Assembly: GCA_009746045.1 (NCBI GenBank)
Contig: RPFO01000448.1
Coordinates: 2,641,509-2,705,508 of the forward strand
Direction of reading: 5' to 3'
Origin: Mesostigma viride
Lineage: Eukaryota > Streptophyta > Mesostigmatophyceae > Mesostigmatales > Mesostigmataceae
Length of the DNA stretch: 64,000 nucleotides
The notes under the pieces are model-generated. The model saw only the letters and a program-made list of their open reading frames with translations. It searched no databases and had not been told where the DNA came from. Below, in pieces: positions 1 through 11,581 of this stretch; within the stretch, counting starts at the first letter, position 1; each line of letters opens with the position of its first letter. A program made the position numbers and the translations under genes.

Positions 1-96
1 TACGACTACGACTACGACTACGACTACGACTACGACTACGACTACGACTACGACTACGACTACGACTACGACTACGACTACGACGACGACGACGAC
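1..96. repeat. TACGAC hexanucleotide array grading into GAC
   Basis: A perfect TACGAC tandem repeat from the window edge to about position 84 becomes a short GAC run to about 96. It lies just downstream (minus strand) of the dynein exon at 145-238, so it sits in the next intron of that gene. Its left end is outside the window. Confidence 0.95.
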
Positions 97-144
97 TGCT
101 ACTACTACTATCATAATAAAAAATAAAATGCGTCCCACACTCAC

Positions 145-1588
145 CAGCGTATCCTCGGTGATCTCTCGCAGCTTGTATGCCTGCGCGTGGCGTGTGGCGA
201 AGATGAATGGGTCCTCCGCGCGGAAGTACAGGTGGACCCTGCTCCGACAACACGATGCGAAATATATTACGATATTTCAATATACATGCACACCACATTA
301 TACACACGATATATACCTTGTTAAACAAGTCATGTAGCGTAAGCCATGGTATCAGGAACGCACCCATGAAATGTGGTCAAGGAACGCGGATACTGGGCTG
401 CAACAAGGCTCTGGAGACCAAGCCATAAAGGGAGGTAGGTCGAGGTCAGGTGGGCCACCCGGGCCAATGTCATCGCATCAAGGAGGGGGAGATCCGAATG
501 CATGTGTGTGTATGTATGTATGTGTGTTGAAACGCAGCATGTCTATGCTTACTGGCCTAAAGCCGCGGAGAAGGCCGTGGGCGCGGCGATGAGGAGAGAC
601 TATGCACACCTGCTCTTACAAGCACCACACAGCCAGCAGCTGCCATGATTGGTGTGTGGCTAGTGACAGTGACGTATGCACAGACAGCATCAGCATCATG
701 TCCTACCATGTAGGGAATCACCATGATAGATACAACTGTGATGAACATGGATGCAGCCATTTGGATTCATTTCATACAAGTATGGCAAACTGACAGGCCG
801 TGCCGTGTCGTGCACACACATGAACCTTCTTTTCTTTTCTTGAAGGCATCACTTGCGCCTAGACCTGTGCCTTTGCCAAGTCAACCTGTGCCCGACCCAC
901 TTGAGCGATTCGCCGCCACATCATATTCTGAACGTATTCGATCAGCTTCTCACTGCCCACCCCACTCGTACCTGGGCACCCACTCGGTCTCCTGTGTGTC
1001 ATCCCACTTGATCAAATACAGCCGCCCGTCACGGCTCTCCAGCGCCTTGCACGGCTCGAACCTCACTGCCTTGTGTTGGATCTTGGCCGCGAGGATCGCC
1101 CCCGCAGTCGCCTCCTTGTCCACGAGGGGGGCCACGTGGACGACATACGTGCGCACCGCGAACGCGGGGGTTCCTCCAGGGACCCCCAGCCACTGCTCGG
1201 GCGTGCGTGACTCGTAGTCCTCGTTGTCGAAAATTGCCAAGTCCATGGAGAACTCGGGCAGGATGATGCCGCCGGAACCTGGCCCGATATCGGCAGGGGC
1301 GATCCGGCCCAGCCCGTGCTGCTCGTGCAGCAGCTTCTCAATCGACTGCATCGCAAACAGCCGCTTCTTGCGCTCAATCTGGACCTTGCGGGGGATGTCT
1401 CCCGGTCGCGTCACAAAGGGGGCCAGGATCTTGGGGAGGAGAGCCGCGGGGAGCTCGTCCTCGTCAGCACCAGTCGAGTAGCTGCTGTCGCCGTTACCGA
1501 GGTTGGTGGCGCTACTGGCGACCACGCTCTCGGGTCCTCCACCCTCGGGGGGGGATTGCCTGGTGCCGCTCGGATCGGGCGTGGTGGC
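145..1588 (-). CDS. Axonemal inner-arm dynein heavy chain, DNAH1-like, N-terminal exons (partial)
   Basis: This is part of the N-terminal tail of an axonemal dynein heavy chain, the motor of motile cilia. Two exons are visible on the minus strand: 1588-972 and 238-145. The first starts after a pyrimidine-rich tract ending CAG and encodes the blocks IPRKVQIERKKRLF, LAIFDNEDYESRTPEQWL and GRLYLIKWDD...EWVP. The second encodes VHLYFRAEDPFIFATRHAQ. Both match the order and spacing of the DNAH1 N-terminus (PRKIEIERRK, VFDNEDFDCRTPREW, WVPRIQLLF.AEDP..FAQR) as I remember that family. Splicing AG|GTACGAG (donor at 971) to CAG|G (acceptor, exon start 238) restores an Arg codon; the exon then ends in phase 0 at CTG|GTGAGT. 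The gene continues beyond position 1, and any exons upstream of 1588 are not resolved. The DNAH1 subfamily is the best fit; another single-headed inner-arm heavy chain is possible. Confidence 0.82.
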
Positions 1589-4249
1589 CTGAGTGGGGGG
1601 GGAGGGGGGCCGTACGGTCCGGGAGGGGAGAGAGGGAATGTTAGAGTTCGTGAGGAGAAGAAATGGTGGGTAGGCATGTGTGGTCAGGCGGTTACATGGA
1701 CACAACAGATCCAGACCCAACCGAGACATGTTTTTTACCATGGCTTCAGGCAAACTGTGCCCAGCCTTGATGGGCACGGTACGTGCGGCAGTGGCGTCCA
1801 GACAGCAGCAGCAAGGGCAAGGACTGCTAGCACGGGTGACAACACCATATAGAGCAAAGTAATGGCAGTGGCCACGGCACCATGGCCTCCGATATGATGA
1901 CCGGTGTGGCCGGGAAGCATCACTATCATGACTATTGAACATGGTTAATTGATCAAACTGGCAGCTGCAGCTGCGTTGCTGAGTGTGATAAGGGCGGGCA
2001 CGGAAATGGCAACAAGCCTGATGGTGGTAGCGGTGCCAAGGAGAAGAACGGTATCAGACGGAGGATGGGAGCGGTGGCCAAGAAAATAACAAGGTAGCCC
2101 TATTCAGCAAGCGCTTTCCTGGCATACACCAAGGTGACTTGTGACAGGGCAATATCCCATCCAGCTGTGCTGTATGCAAGCAAGGCCCTACGGAGCTCAC
2201 AAGTCCAAATCCATCCTGGGAAGATGTGGCCACCAGATGTGACAACCCAGCTGCCGGCACAATCGACACCTGTGGACGCAAGTGGAAACTCCATTAGCAT
2301 AACCCATAAGGGAAATATATGACTCTGCATGTCACTGAATGAGTCCAGCACACATCATTTGTATGGCCTCATCCTTCGCAGAGACTCTTGTGCGTATGTG
2401 CTGAGGATTTAGCTGACCAGGCTTTGCGCTCAAGACCACCAAATTGGACAGCTGGCATTCAAGGATAGTTGCATGCTTGGTAAATCCTGCTATGCAGCAA
2501 AGATCCGAGTTGCTGCCTCTACTGCCATAGCGCTTTTGGTTCACATCCAGTTGCCAGCCGTTAAGTGATACTAGAGTTGCTAGCATGAGTCCCATAGTCC
2601 AGCGAAGCACAAGGGGCAACAGTAACCCACGATGAAACAGTATGTAGGCCTTGCATTTTCGAGGTCCACGGGAAAAGTTCCAGAACGACTTTGAATTTTT
2701 TCCTTACATCACGTGAGCTTGGTCTGGGTGCCAAAGGCGACTGCGATCCGTTTGATTGACCCTCAGTCAGCTTCTGGGATGACCCTAAGCCGCTGGAGGC
2801 CAGAGGGGAACCGCTCGACTGCGGCGAAAACCCTGGGCTGCCAGCGGGCTTTACCAGGCGGGCTGTTGTTTCGTTTCATAAGCAGGCGCCGGAAAAACAC
2901 ACGAGCAAGCGCCAAATGGAACTGTAAATTGACATTTCAACGGACTTGTTAATGCTCATCTCAACGGATAAGGGAAACACATTCCAGCGTACTATCAAAG
3001 GTTGGTGTTTGTCGTTTCCAAAGCAACAGATCTTACCCCTCGGCCTCGGAGATGAGACTGACAGCACGCCGGCCTGGCCTTTAGGGGACATTGTAGGTTG
3101 AGGTGGAGCCGGCATGGCAGCTACTATCGCTTAGTCGGTTGCAATAACAAGTGCCCCTCTTGTCGCTTGGCAGTGCCTTCAAATCCTCCTCCCTTGCTCA
3201 TTAAGGAGCCAATCCTTGCCGTGGAGCGTGCCCCGTGTCTCAAATTACGAATCGCCATATATCGACTACATGCCAACGATTGATAATGCTTTCTTCCTTT
3301 CGATAAATCCTCGAGCAGTAGGCGTTGGCCTTTATGTCATTCTTGTGCGCAAATATTTTTTACTCGCTCCACCACTCTATTCGATGGCTGCTGCTAATTT
3401 AGGCGAGAACGACAATCATGGTGAATTTTGCTGGTAAATTGTGCCCGTATGTTCGTGTATGCCTTGCTCCTTGGCCCTGCAAAAAAAGTACCTTCAGCTT
3501 AGGGAGCCGTCTTAACTTCGAGTATCTCACCAATCACGTACCTCACTTAAACAGTTACTGGCATACTTGTACAGTTGTTGTTGTTGCTGTTGTTTTTTGC
3601 TCCCACGCACTTGTATCTATAGTTGTTGTTGTTGTTTTGTCCCACGCCGCAGTCAGCAGCAGAGAATTCGTATCTATAGTAACATAACCCCCGATATACC
3701 ACCGATACAATTATCTCCGGCCACTTTAATTAGGATTCGCTGATACTCATTTCCCCTCTCACCTCTTTGGTCCATAATTGGCTAATAAAAATATACCCAT
3801 TTCCCCGAAAAAAATTATCTCCGGCCAGGATCCGGCCAGGAGCAAACCAGATCTTTCCGCGCTCCGAGCATCAAGGAATTTGCCGGGAACGACCGGTGCA
3901 GTACTGCCTGTGCGAGTCAGACCGCAGTCTCCGTATGTTTCTGGTACGATATTCATAAATAAATGATCCTGATCTATCCCGATTTCAGGCGACGCCCGTA
4001 CGGCAGTCTATCACTTGCCACTTCCTGAATCACCATTCTTCTGATGGCAACGCTCCTGTCAGTCGTCAGCAACACGCGGGACTTCGAAGCCACGGCCCTA
4101 CGCCGATCTGATAACACCCCTGCTCTTTATCTGTTTTTGGCGGAAGCCTTCGTGGGCAGCTCTTGTGATCTGCGTCGCCATCGCCAGGCAACAAAGAAGA
4201 TAATCCGCGTACCAATTAATCGCTTTGATTCGCACCCCTAAATTGTAAA
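1589..4249. other. No recognisable gene
   Basis: This stretch should hold the 5' exons of the dynein gene (minus strand) and the upstream region of the secreted-protein gene. An open minus-strand frame continues from 1588 to 1942, but its composition changes and I see no family signal. GTTGTT-rich microsatellite runs occur at about 3573-3645. Nothing else is supported. Confidence 0.5.
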
Positions 4250-4767
4250 ATGGCTCGAAGCACTATCAAAGCCGGTCTTGTCCTGGCTGCCTTGTTGGTC
4301 GCAATTTCCGTTACTGGCGCCGTTGCACGGAGCGCCCCGGCCCACGCAGGAGGTAAGCCATTGCTGGCAGCAACCAGTATTCCTTGCACACCGTGGTGAA
4401 ATAATTCAGAATTGATATGAGATTGCGAAGGTTTCCCGAGATTATCTTCTGATTCCGTGTTTGGGGCTGTGCTGCCGCTTGTGGGCGTGTTGTGGTCCGA
4501 ACAGTTTACGTGGAGTTTGATGAGTACACGAACCTTCGCCCTGAGTTCCGGCGGCAATTGCTCGAAGAGATGGAGGAGGATGAGCAAGAGGAAGCTGAGG
4601 ACGTGGACGATAATGACGACGACAATAATGACAACGAGGAGGAAGAGGTTGAGGACTCCGAATCTGACAGCGCTGATGATGATTATCAGAGCTTTGACGA
4701 TGGAGAGGATGTGTTTGACAATGCTGACTTCGACAGCGACGACGTCGAGGATATCGACGTGGAGTAA
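4250..4767 (+). CDS. Small secreted, highly acidic protein of unknown function (2 exons)
   Basis: Exon 1 (4250-4352) encodes 34 residues plus one base. A basic start (MARSTIK) is followed by a hydrophobic core (AGLVLAALLVAISVTGAVA) and small residues typical of a signal-peptidase site. The donor is G|GTAAGC. Exon 2 (4505-4767) follows GAACAG and completes a Val codon, giving a 121-residue protein. The mature part starts YVEFDEYTNLRPEFRRQLL and then becomes almost entirely Asp and Glu, ending DIDVE. The 152-base intron is phase 1 and the join is exact. I do not recognise a family. The composition suggests a secreted or ER-luminal cation-binding or matrix-type polypeptide, but that is inference. 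The gene stands alone, with no neighbour within 2.6 kb upstream. Confidence 0.7.
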
Positions 4768-5530
4768 GCAGGAGCGTCTCATGATGCTAAGCCGCCATTA
4801 ATCTCGTCAGACACCAGCTCTGTGACAACACCCTCATCCGATCGCATGTTCATGATTCGAGACTGGCAAAGAAAGCCGCGCGTTCCACCGCGAGCTAAAC
4901 GCAACTGATTTCTCGCGCAGAGCGGTGTTAGCGTCGCAGTTGCATCTTACCATCCTACTCTCTGTTATCTCTTTGATGGGATCTTGTACATATTCCCGAT
5001 GAGAAGCAACGTGGCGCTACGGGGCACGATGAGATGCTCCCAAAGGAATCACCCCATGTGTAGCTTGGCATTACTGTGCCCACGGACAATGCCGCATCCA
5101 CGTAGGCTAATCATTTGATTTTCATAGGGCACACGGATTGTGCTGAGCAGCCCTGTAGGTACTGCAGTAGATATCTTCCCTCTCTCACTCTTTATTTCTT
5201 TTGTAAGTTTTGGACCACATCAAGTAGGTTCAATGTCGAGCAGAAAAGCTCATAAATGGAACCCATTCATTGTGGTGAATGTAAAGGAACTCATGTTTGG
5301 TATTCAGTTTGGTATTCATCTATGCTTTTGCTTTTAATTTCAAGATATGCAAAATTGATCTTCATTAACCCTATCAGAAATTGTGGAAATACAGCAAAAT
5401 TTGTATCCTAAAGGCATGCACACGCCCTCCCACGTGTTAAGTACGTGAGTGCATCAGTCCGAGGGTTTGTACATAGCCCCCCAACGGGACTGCACGAGAC
5501 AACGAAGTAGACAACCGAACTAGATGAAGT
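4768..5530. other. Intergenic, no gene seen
   Basis: This is the region downstream of the secreted-protein gene. It contains no frame with protein-like composition on either strand and no repeat that I can match elsewhere in the window, until the short mobile repeat beginning at 5531. Confidence 0.5.
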
Positions 5531-5593
5531 GAGACAACTATGCCTGGACGCATGGCGATCCAACGCCGTGGAAGGACTAGGGTAGTTGTCTGA
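5531..5593 (+). mobile_element. Short GAGACAAC-family repeat, copy 1
   Basis: About 63 bp bounded by GAGACAACTA and the inverted TAGTTGTCT. The interior contains GCCTGGACGCATGGCGATCC and GTGGAAGGACTAGGG. The same interior recurs at 26460-26539 and, inverted, at 42566-42633, and parts recur at 6394 and 27574. The inverted ends and dispersed copies suggest a miniature transposon or a conserved fragment of a larger one. I see no convincing target duplication. Confidence 0.6.
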
Positions 5594-5695
5594 GAGGAAA
5601 GACGCGAAGGCCGCGGGAGCCGTTTGGCTATCTCTAGGTAGACCTGCATGGAGGGAGACAAGAAAGGTTGATAGGGAAAACACACATACATACAC

Positions 5696-5956
5696 ACACA
5701 TTTCTGGCCTGCGCTGGTTGTCTCTTTGATACACACACACACACACACACACCACCACCACCACCACCACCACCACCACCACCACCACCACCACCACCAC
5801 CACCACCACCACCACCACCACCACCACCACCACCACCACCACCACCACCACCACCACCACCACCACCACCACCACCACCACCACCACCACCACCACCACC
5901 ACCACCACCACCACCACCACCACCACCACCACCACCACCACCACCACCACCACCAC
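5696..5956. repeat. CA and CCA microsatellite inside a dispersed repeat
   Basis: A dispersed motif (TTTCTGGCCTGCGCTGG then TTGTCTCTTTGATAC) ends at about 5731. It is followed by about 11 CA units and then about 68 perfect CCA units to 5956. The motif also occurs without any array at 18515-18548. Long His, Pro, Trp, Gly or Val frames through the array are repeat artefacts, not genes. Confidence 0.97.
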
Positions 5957-6031
5957 GACCAGCACAAACAACCAAAACTAAGAAGGAAATGAGGGAACGC
6001 ATACACAAATACACGAAGGGGCTAAAAGAAT

Positions 6032-6110
6032 AATTAATTAATTAATTAGACTCGTGCTCCCGTTGGGGAGTCACGGAGCATTAACCCCGATGGATGGATG
6101 GATGGGTGCA
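6032..6110 (+). repeat. Dispersed retroelement tail with TTAA tract and GATG repeat
   Basis: A TTAATTAATTAA tract is followed by GACTCGTGCTCCCGTTGGGG, then AGTCACGGAGCATTA and four GATG units. The block recurs inverted at 8430-8505 and 25780-25855, and as TTAA plus hairpin at 27174-27237. CGTGCTCCC-GTT-GGGGAGTCACG can fold into a hairpin. I read it as the 3' end of a retroelement family inserted here on the minus strand. Confidence 0.7.
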
Positions 6111-6393
6111 AACATTCCTACCGGTCTAATCTATCTACATTGGCTACATACTACATCTAAAAGAATAAGTAAGGAGTATATGTACATTACAAAGGGAAAA
6201 AGAAAAAAGAGAAAGAAAGAAAGAAAAAAGAAAAGAAAAGGTAAAAGGTAGTAATACGAACAATGATAAATAAAAACAAAGTAAAGAATATTAATAATAA
6301 CAAAAACAAAAATGGAATAAAGGAAGGTCAATGCTGGGATGTGGTGAGGCACAGGTGATGTTGGAGTACTAGTGAACTAGATGACGGCCGCAT

Positions 6394-6527
6394 GAGACAA
6401 CTATTCCTGGACGCAATTAAGGTGGTCCAACATCGTGTGAAGACTACAGCATGGTGTTCGATCGATCCAGCTATGTTTACCCCAATTGATAAATTTGTAG
6501 ATATGCATTTGGGGATGTAGTTGTCTC
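6394..6527 (+). mobile_element. Short GAGACAAC-family repeat, copy 2
   Basis: The block is bounded by GAGACAACTA on the left and TAGTTGTCTC on the right, about 134 bp apart. CCTGGACGCA near the left end and GTCCAACATCGTG resemble copy 1. The interior is otherwise different, so this may be a related miniature element rather than the same one. Confidence 0.5.
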
Positions 6528-6539
6528 ACTTAATACGTG

Positions 6540-8295
6540 GATCTTTCTAGCCTTGAAGCCAGGACCGCCCACACCGAGGCCCTGGCCACGCATGTCCCAG
6601 ATATCGCGGCGCAGACGACCACCATCGATCCCAACCCAGCCCACCCGGCAGGACGCTGGCAACCTCCCGCCACTCTCCTGATAATGCGGACCTGCTGGGT
6701 CGGCAACCGCCTCGACCACGGACGCCATCATCACGAGACTCCAGGTGATGGAGGCACACCGCCGGCTAGGCGGAGGAATTAACGGGAGGCCACCGATCGC
6801 GCCCGCCGCGAGTGCCTAGTGGTGCTGCGTCGTTTCCCCCAGGAGCCTGGGGAGATCGATCATCGACGTCAACCACTCTTGTGGACGAGCTCAAGAACAA
6901 GCTTATTACCCTCCTGGGACTGGCGGGTGAGCTAGAGCTGCCCGTGGGCACCGCCGGTGCCCACGGCCTTCGGACCCACACATGTGCACACAGGACAAGG
7001 CGGCTCAGTCCCCCACCATGCAGACATACGTCCTGCATGCTCACCTTCAGGTCCATCTCGAGAGCGGCGGTTGCTCTCTCGTCGCAAGAGGTTGCACGAC
7101 CTCCCCTGGACGCTGGACGACGACCTGACTCCCGCTCAGCAGCAGCAGCGACGCGACCTGTGACCGGAATGCCTCCGACACAAGCAAGACTACGGCGCAA
7201 CAAGCCCAACTTAGGTCTATTGGAGGGGCGGGGACTTGATGATCAACCACAAGATGCGGGAGCCCCCTCAGTGGCCCCACGGGCTAGATTAGCCAATTCC
7301 TAGAGTAGCCTGTAACGGTGTAGCTAGCCCTTGTAGCTTATAGGCCTTGTAGCCGGCACGGTAGCCAAAATGTGCATGCATTAATTATGATCGTGCACGG
7401 TAGGCGGCCTAGCCTTGCCTCTACAGGGCTCCCGTGTAGCCAGTTGCTCTAGTTGCGCGGGCCCCACCGCCAGCCTAATCTATATGCCCCGCCCCGCCGG
7501 CCATGCATGGTGCACGTTCGCTCACGCCACCACAACAGCCACCATGCAATGCTCACACGGGCCGGTCTTATTGCACCTACAGTGAGTTATGAAGTGAGAC
7601 AACTATATGCCAGCCGGATCGTTTCGCGTACGGGGATCCGACTGCACATGCATGCACGTACCTGTGGCATGCCACTGGCATGACTGCATGAGGGCCGACG
7701 AGATTCTGGCAGCGGTCGTGCCGGAAACTCGCGCCGCCGATATTGGTGTCATGCAGCTCTTCCGGGACATCTATAATTGCGTTCTGCTGTACGTCGTCGC
7801 AACCGCCCCCAGCGGCCTGGCAACACAGCTTTCGCACGATGCTGGACAAAAACAAAGGGTTGCCCGCCGACCCCGGCAACTACTACAGAGGTTTGTGCAT
7901 CCAAAGTGCCCCCTCAACTGAGCTTCTCATGCCGCCGCTCATCCTGAACCGCCCTGGACGGCCGGCCACCTCAGGGAGACTCAGCTCCGCTTCCGTCCAG
8001 GCCGCAACACAGCACAAGCGCTCTTCGCTACTCGCCGCCTCGTGGAAGAACTGCACTGCCTCCAGCCTGGTGAGTCCCCTCTGCACCTTGTGCTGGTGGA
8101 CTTCATCAAAGCCTTCGATTCGGTTTTCATGGTCTGCGCTGTGGGACATCCTCGCTCTGTTGCGGATCCCCACCCCCCTTATTGCTGTCATCCGCAACGT
8201 GTATGAAGGGTCCACCACCTCCGTGCGCACTTCCTACGGGACCACGCCACCATTGACGCCCTTTACAGAAGGGTGTGTGGCAGGGCTGTGTGCTG
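6540..8295 (+). pseudogene. Degraded LINE: ORF1 remnant followed by partial reverse transcriptase
   Basis: Fragments in shifting frames make up one retroelement. About 6540-7290 matches the ORF1 protein at 46.7-47.8 kb: a helical segment (LEARTAHTEALATHVPDIAA), then LPWTLDDDLTPAQQQQRRDL and VYWRGGDLMINHKM. From about 7680 the RT begins: LDKNKG...PADPGNY, then RFRPGRNTAQALFATRRLVEE, LHLVLVDFIKAFDSV (RT motif A with catalytic Asp) and WQGCVL (near motif B/C) before the sequence is cut off at about 8295. Several stops and frameshifts are present, so it is inactive. A copy of the family at 21.0-22.3 kb supplies the later RT motifs that are missing here. Confidence 0.75.
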
Positions 8296-8429
8296 ATTAA
8301 ATTGTAACATATCTCCGTTGGGAGCTAGTACATGTAGCACATATCCCTGAGAAGGGGCATATGGCTTTTAATTAATACATCATTAGAATAGAGTTGGCTT
8401 GATGTTGTAGATAGACCGGTAGGATTGTG

Positions 8430-8505
8430 TGTCCCCATCCATCCATCCACTATCGGGGATAATGCTCCGTGACTCCCCAACAGGAGCACGAGTCTAATTA
8501 AGGGG
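8430..8505 (-). repeat. Dispersed retroelement tail, inverted copy
   Basis: CATCCATCCATCC, then GGGGATAATGCTCCGTGACTCCCCAAC, then GAGCACGAGTCTAATTAA. It is the reverse complement of the block at 6032-6110, with only three CATC units. It lies just beyond the broken LINE and may be its 3' end or that of a nested element. Confidence 0.65.
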
Positions 8506-9874
8506 ACTCGCACGTCCAAAAGCCTGAAAAACTGACTTAAATGAATATCAGTTCCAATGCACTAGGGAACCATCTAGTGATGATTGAGTACCATAAATAT
8601 GATGTTTGGACATTCATGCCACCACTTGTTGGGGGTACTACCCCCAACCACGCACCGGTGGCGAGCTAAAAATAGAAAAAGACGCTATTTATGAGATATT
8701 TTGCCCAAGACAAACCACTTATCCAAATGACCTGCCCATACATTTCTGCAAAGTTCCCCCACTTTTTTAAAAGCTGGGCTATTTACATGGCCAAAATGGT
8801 CACATTTGTTTGAGTTATTAATTTTCCCGCAAAATGGGTACTTTTTTGAGCCAAAAAAAAAATCAAATCATTAACACATCAGATTGGGTCATCCATACAT
8901 TTTAAATTCCACTGAGTGTGGGGAAACACAACCCCAAAGTTTGAGCTCATTCTGACAAGCGTAGCTCAAGTTATTGATTTTCCTGTGATGCCACCTGGGT
9001 AGGCGCTAAAAGAGAATTGAGCTAGTGCTGAGCCAAAATGACATCTGTTTTGCTAACCTAGACACCCAAAAACATGCCCACTTTGATCACGGAGTGTGAG
9101 GAGGATGTCCGGAGCGTCATACGCCCCACCCCTCCATCGGCACAGCCAGCCTTGTGAGTCTACCCTTAACAACAAGGCTGGTAGGACGACACGCCTGAGC
9201 AGCATATGTCATGCCTATCTCAGGCTAATAATGTGTTATTTTGTGCCAACAACCAAGTTGTTCCACCCAACAACACATTAAAAACCCTCTTCCAAAATGC
9301 CCAACCGACAAGCCGGACATGTGGAGGACCACACACGCAGTATATAAAGAGAAAATAAGCTGACTTTTTATCCAGCCAACCTGTGGCTAGCTGCTCTGGT
9401 TAGCATGACAAAGGCTATCATTTACTCAGTGGGAAAGGTGAAGAGACCATTGGAACAACCTACCTGACGCATGTGCCACCAAAGCATTGTGTCCCGCAAA
9501 ATGCACACTGCCTCCTTTCTAACAAGCACGAGCCACTTTCTTTAGGAGACAGGTGCCAGCTCGTCAGTGTCTGGGGAAAATGATGCCGCTGCTTAGGAAG
9601 ACCGCGTGAATTTCCTCGAACACAACTGTCTATAAAGCAAAAGAAATTTCAGAGAAGCATGGAAATAAAAGCATTACACCTTCCCGACAGGTTGTGGGCC
9701 ACGCCGGCGCTGCAGCAAGCCAGCCACGTCACAGACGAACTTGCTAAAAAACATCCAGGAATCCAGCGATGCAGCGCCAGGACCCGCAACTTCATGGCTG
9801 CATCTGGCCGGAAAGAAGGCAAAAAGCTTACGCTCAACGAGCTAAGAAAGCAGGAAAGCGCTATCTTAGGACGT
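8506..9874. other. No recognisable gene
   Basis: A somewhat AT-richer stretch. No frame has protein-like composition and no motif of the mobile families listed here is present. A short patch near 8640-9080 has the flavour of an old repeat, but I cannot match it confidently to another copy. Confidence 0.4.
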
Positions 9875-9878
9875 TTAA

Positions 9879-11577
9879 CCCCTAAATGGTCTGGCTGCCG
9901 ATTTTCCGCCTAAAACTGAGTTACAGCCGACACGTCGGCCCCTTCTCGGGGGACCAAATGCCGCGAAAACTATTGAGAATTAGGAAACGTTTAGCTGAGA
10001 AGATCGAAAGTTTATAATTTTCCTCACAGCATGGTACTAGGGTTTGCATACTTCTGACAAAGTTATAGAGGTGTTCTGGCCGGTCAAAGTACAAGGGGTC
10101 AGGGTACTTTTTCACGTAAAACGTGCATTCCGGAAAACGACGACCTGGCCATGGCGGCTTGCGCCCACGCATGGCATTTACGTTTTCGTTCGAATTTTCT
10201 GACCAAACTCAGGAAATTGATTTTATACGTCCTAAAGATGATACAGGCCAATTTTTGGTTCGCGGGAATGCCATTTGATAGGTGTCGGCAGCGTTCTTGC
10301 TGGAAAAAACTGCGATCAGGCCGGACGATAGAAACGTTGACAGCAATACCTTTCCGGCGTATTTTAAAGGATATATTGGTTTCTTTGTACTTTTTATGAT
10401 ACATGGTAGTCGTAAACGTGCAAGGGTGGCCAGAAATCGCCGAATCCAGCGACCATGCTGCACAACTTTGGTGTTCCGAAATGCGCCATTTTGCGGCCAC
10501 CGCCTGGGCCAAGGTAACGCCATCCATGCCTGGTAAAGCTTAATCATCGTTTTCCTATCGATGTTTGACGTTTATATATACGTTCTAGCTTGTGTAGCAC
10601 ATTCTTTTTGCATTATTCATGCTCTTTCTTGACCCTGGCCTGGCCCCTTTCTAAAACACCCTTCTTAGATGCTTCCCTCAGTCAGTTGACCTGCCACAGG
10701 GTGATGGTGATAAGTTTTAGAGGCTGTATGGGTTTGAATACCTCCATATATGTTTGTTATACATTTCCCACACACATATTGCATGAGTGTGAGGCAGTTG
10801 GCTGGTCTCTGTGGCATCATCAAGCATGTAACCGGTGAGTAGAAGCTTCCCATTGTCAGCATGTGCCACCAGGTGTGCTGGCCATCACCTGGCAAGCTAT
10901 AGCAGCTTAGGCCTAGTTTATCCTTACTAGGGCAAGCTGAAATAGGCTTAAAATCACTAGTTTGTTGGTGGCTGCCTCCTAGAATGCATGCCTTGCGTAG
11001 GGTATCCGTACCACGTTACCTACATGCATGGACAAGGTGGCACCTGCACATAGGTGCCATGTAAGGGCAGTGTGATGATGCAGTTATGTTTCCCCATCAT
11101 TGTGGAAGGGAAATGTATTGTGCGGCATGGTTGGGGGCCATATTAGTAGGTATTAGTAGGTAGTATGCCCACTCCTACCCCCTTGGTTGCTTTTTACCAA
11201 CGGTACCCCTATGGGCTGTATTGGGTGTAACTGCTGGTATACCCACCCAAATGATGACCCCAATGGCTCAAACTGTTCAGCAACTAATTGTTTATCATCC
11301 CTGAAGTGGTAGGTGCCTAGCTCTTACAACATAATTCAAAATGCACATTCTACCAAAAATGAAAACGCTCGTCTTGACCCCCCTGACTTTGACGGCAGTT
11401 ATACATGGCCTACCCTGCATATATGTAAGGTTGTGATATACCAACCCGAAGGGCAACTCATGGACATGCTTGGCCCCCAAGGACAGCCATTGGATATGGG
11501 TGGGTTGGATGGCATCTGGTTTGCAAAATTGTGAAGTTACAGCCGATGCATCGGCAGTATTTCTGCCCATTTAGGGG
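9879..11577. mobile_element. piggyBac-like non-autonomous DNA transposon, copy 1 (1.70 kb)
   Basis: The element begins CCCCTAAATGGTCTGGCTGC and ends in the inverted CCATTTAGGGG. TTAA flanks both sides (9875-9878 and 11578-11581). A TTAA duplication and C-run termini are hallmarks of the piggyBac superfamily. The inner ends carry GCCGATGCATCGGC-type palindromes. No transposase frame is visible, so it would depend on an enzyme encoded elsewhere. The copy at 15037-16725 matches it over essentially its whole length in the opposite orientation, with small indels. The terminal repeats match only for about 11-14 bp before diverging. Confidence 0.85.
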
Positions 11578-11581
11578 TTAA

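Noticed and set aside
953-971. A 19-base segment starting GT and ending AG next to the dynein exon, a possible micro-intron
   Set aside because: A better acceptor at 239-240 joins to an exon (238-145) encoding HLYFRAEDPFIFATR, which fits the dynein family exactly. The 19-base intron is not needed.
5668-6033. Long homopolymeric Pro, His, Trp, Gly and Val frames
   Set aside because: They arise from the CCA microsatellite read in different frames.
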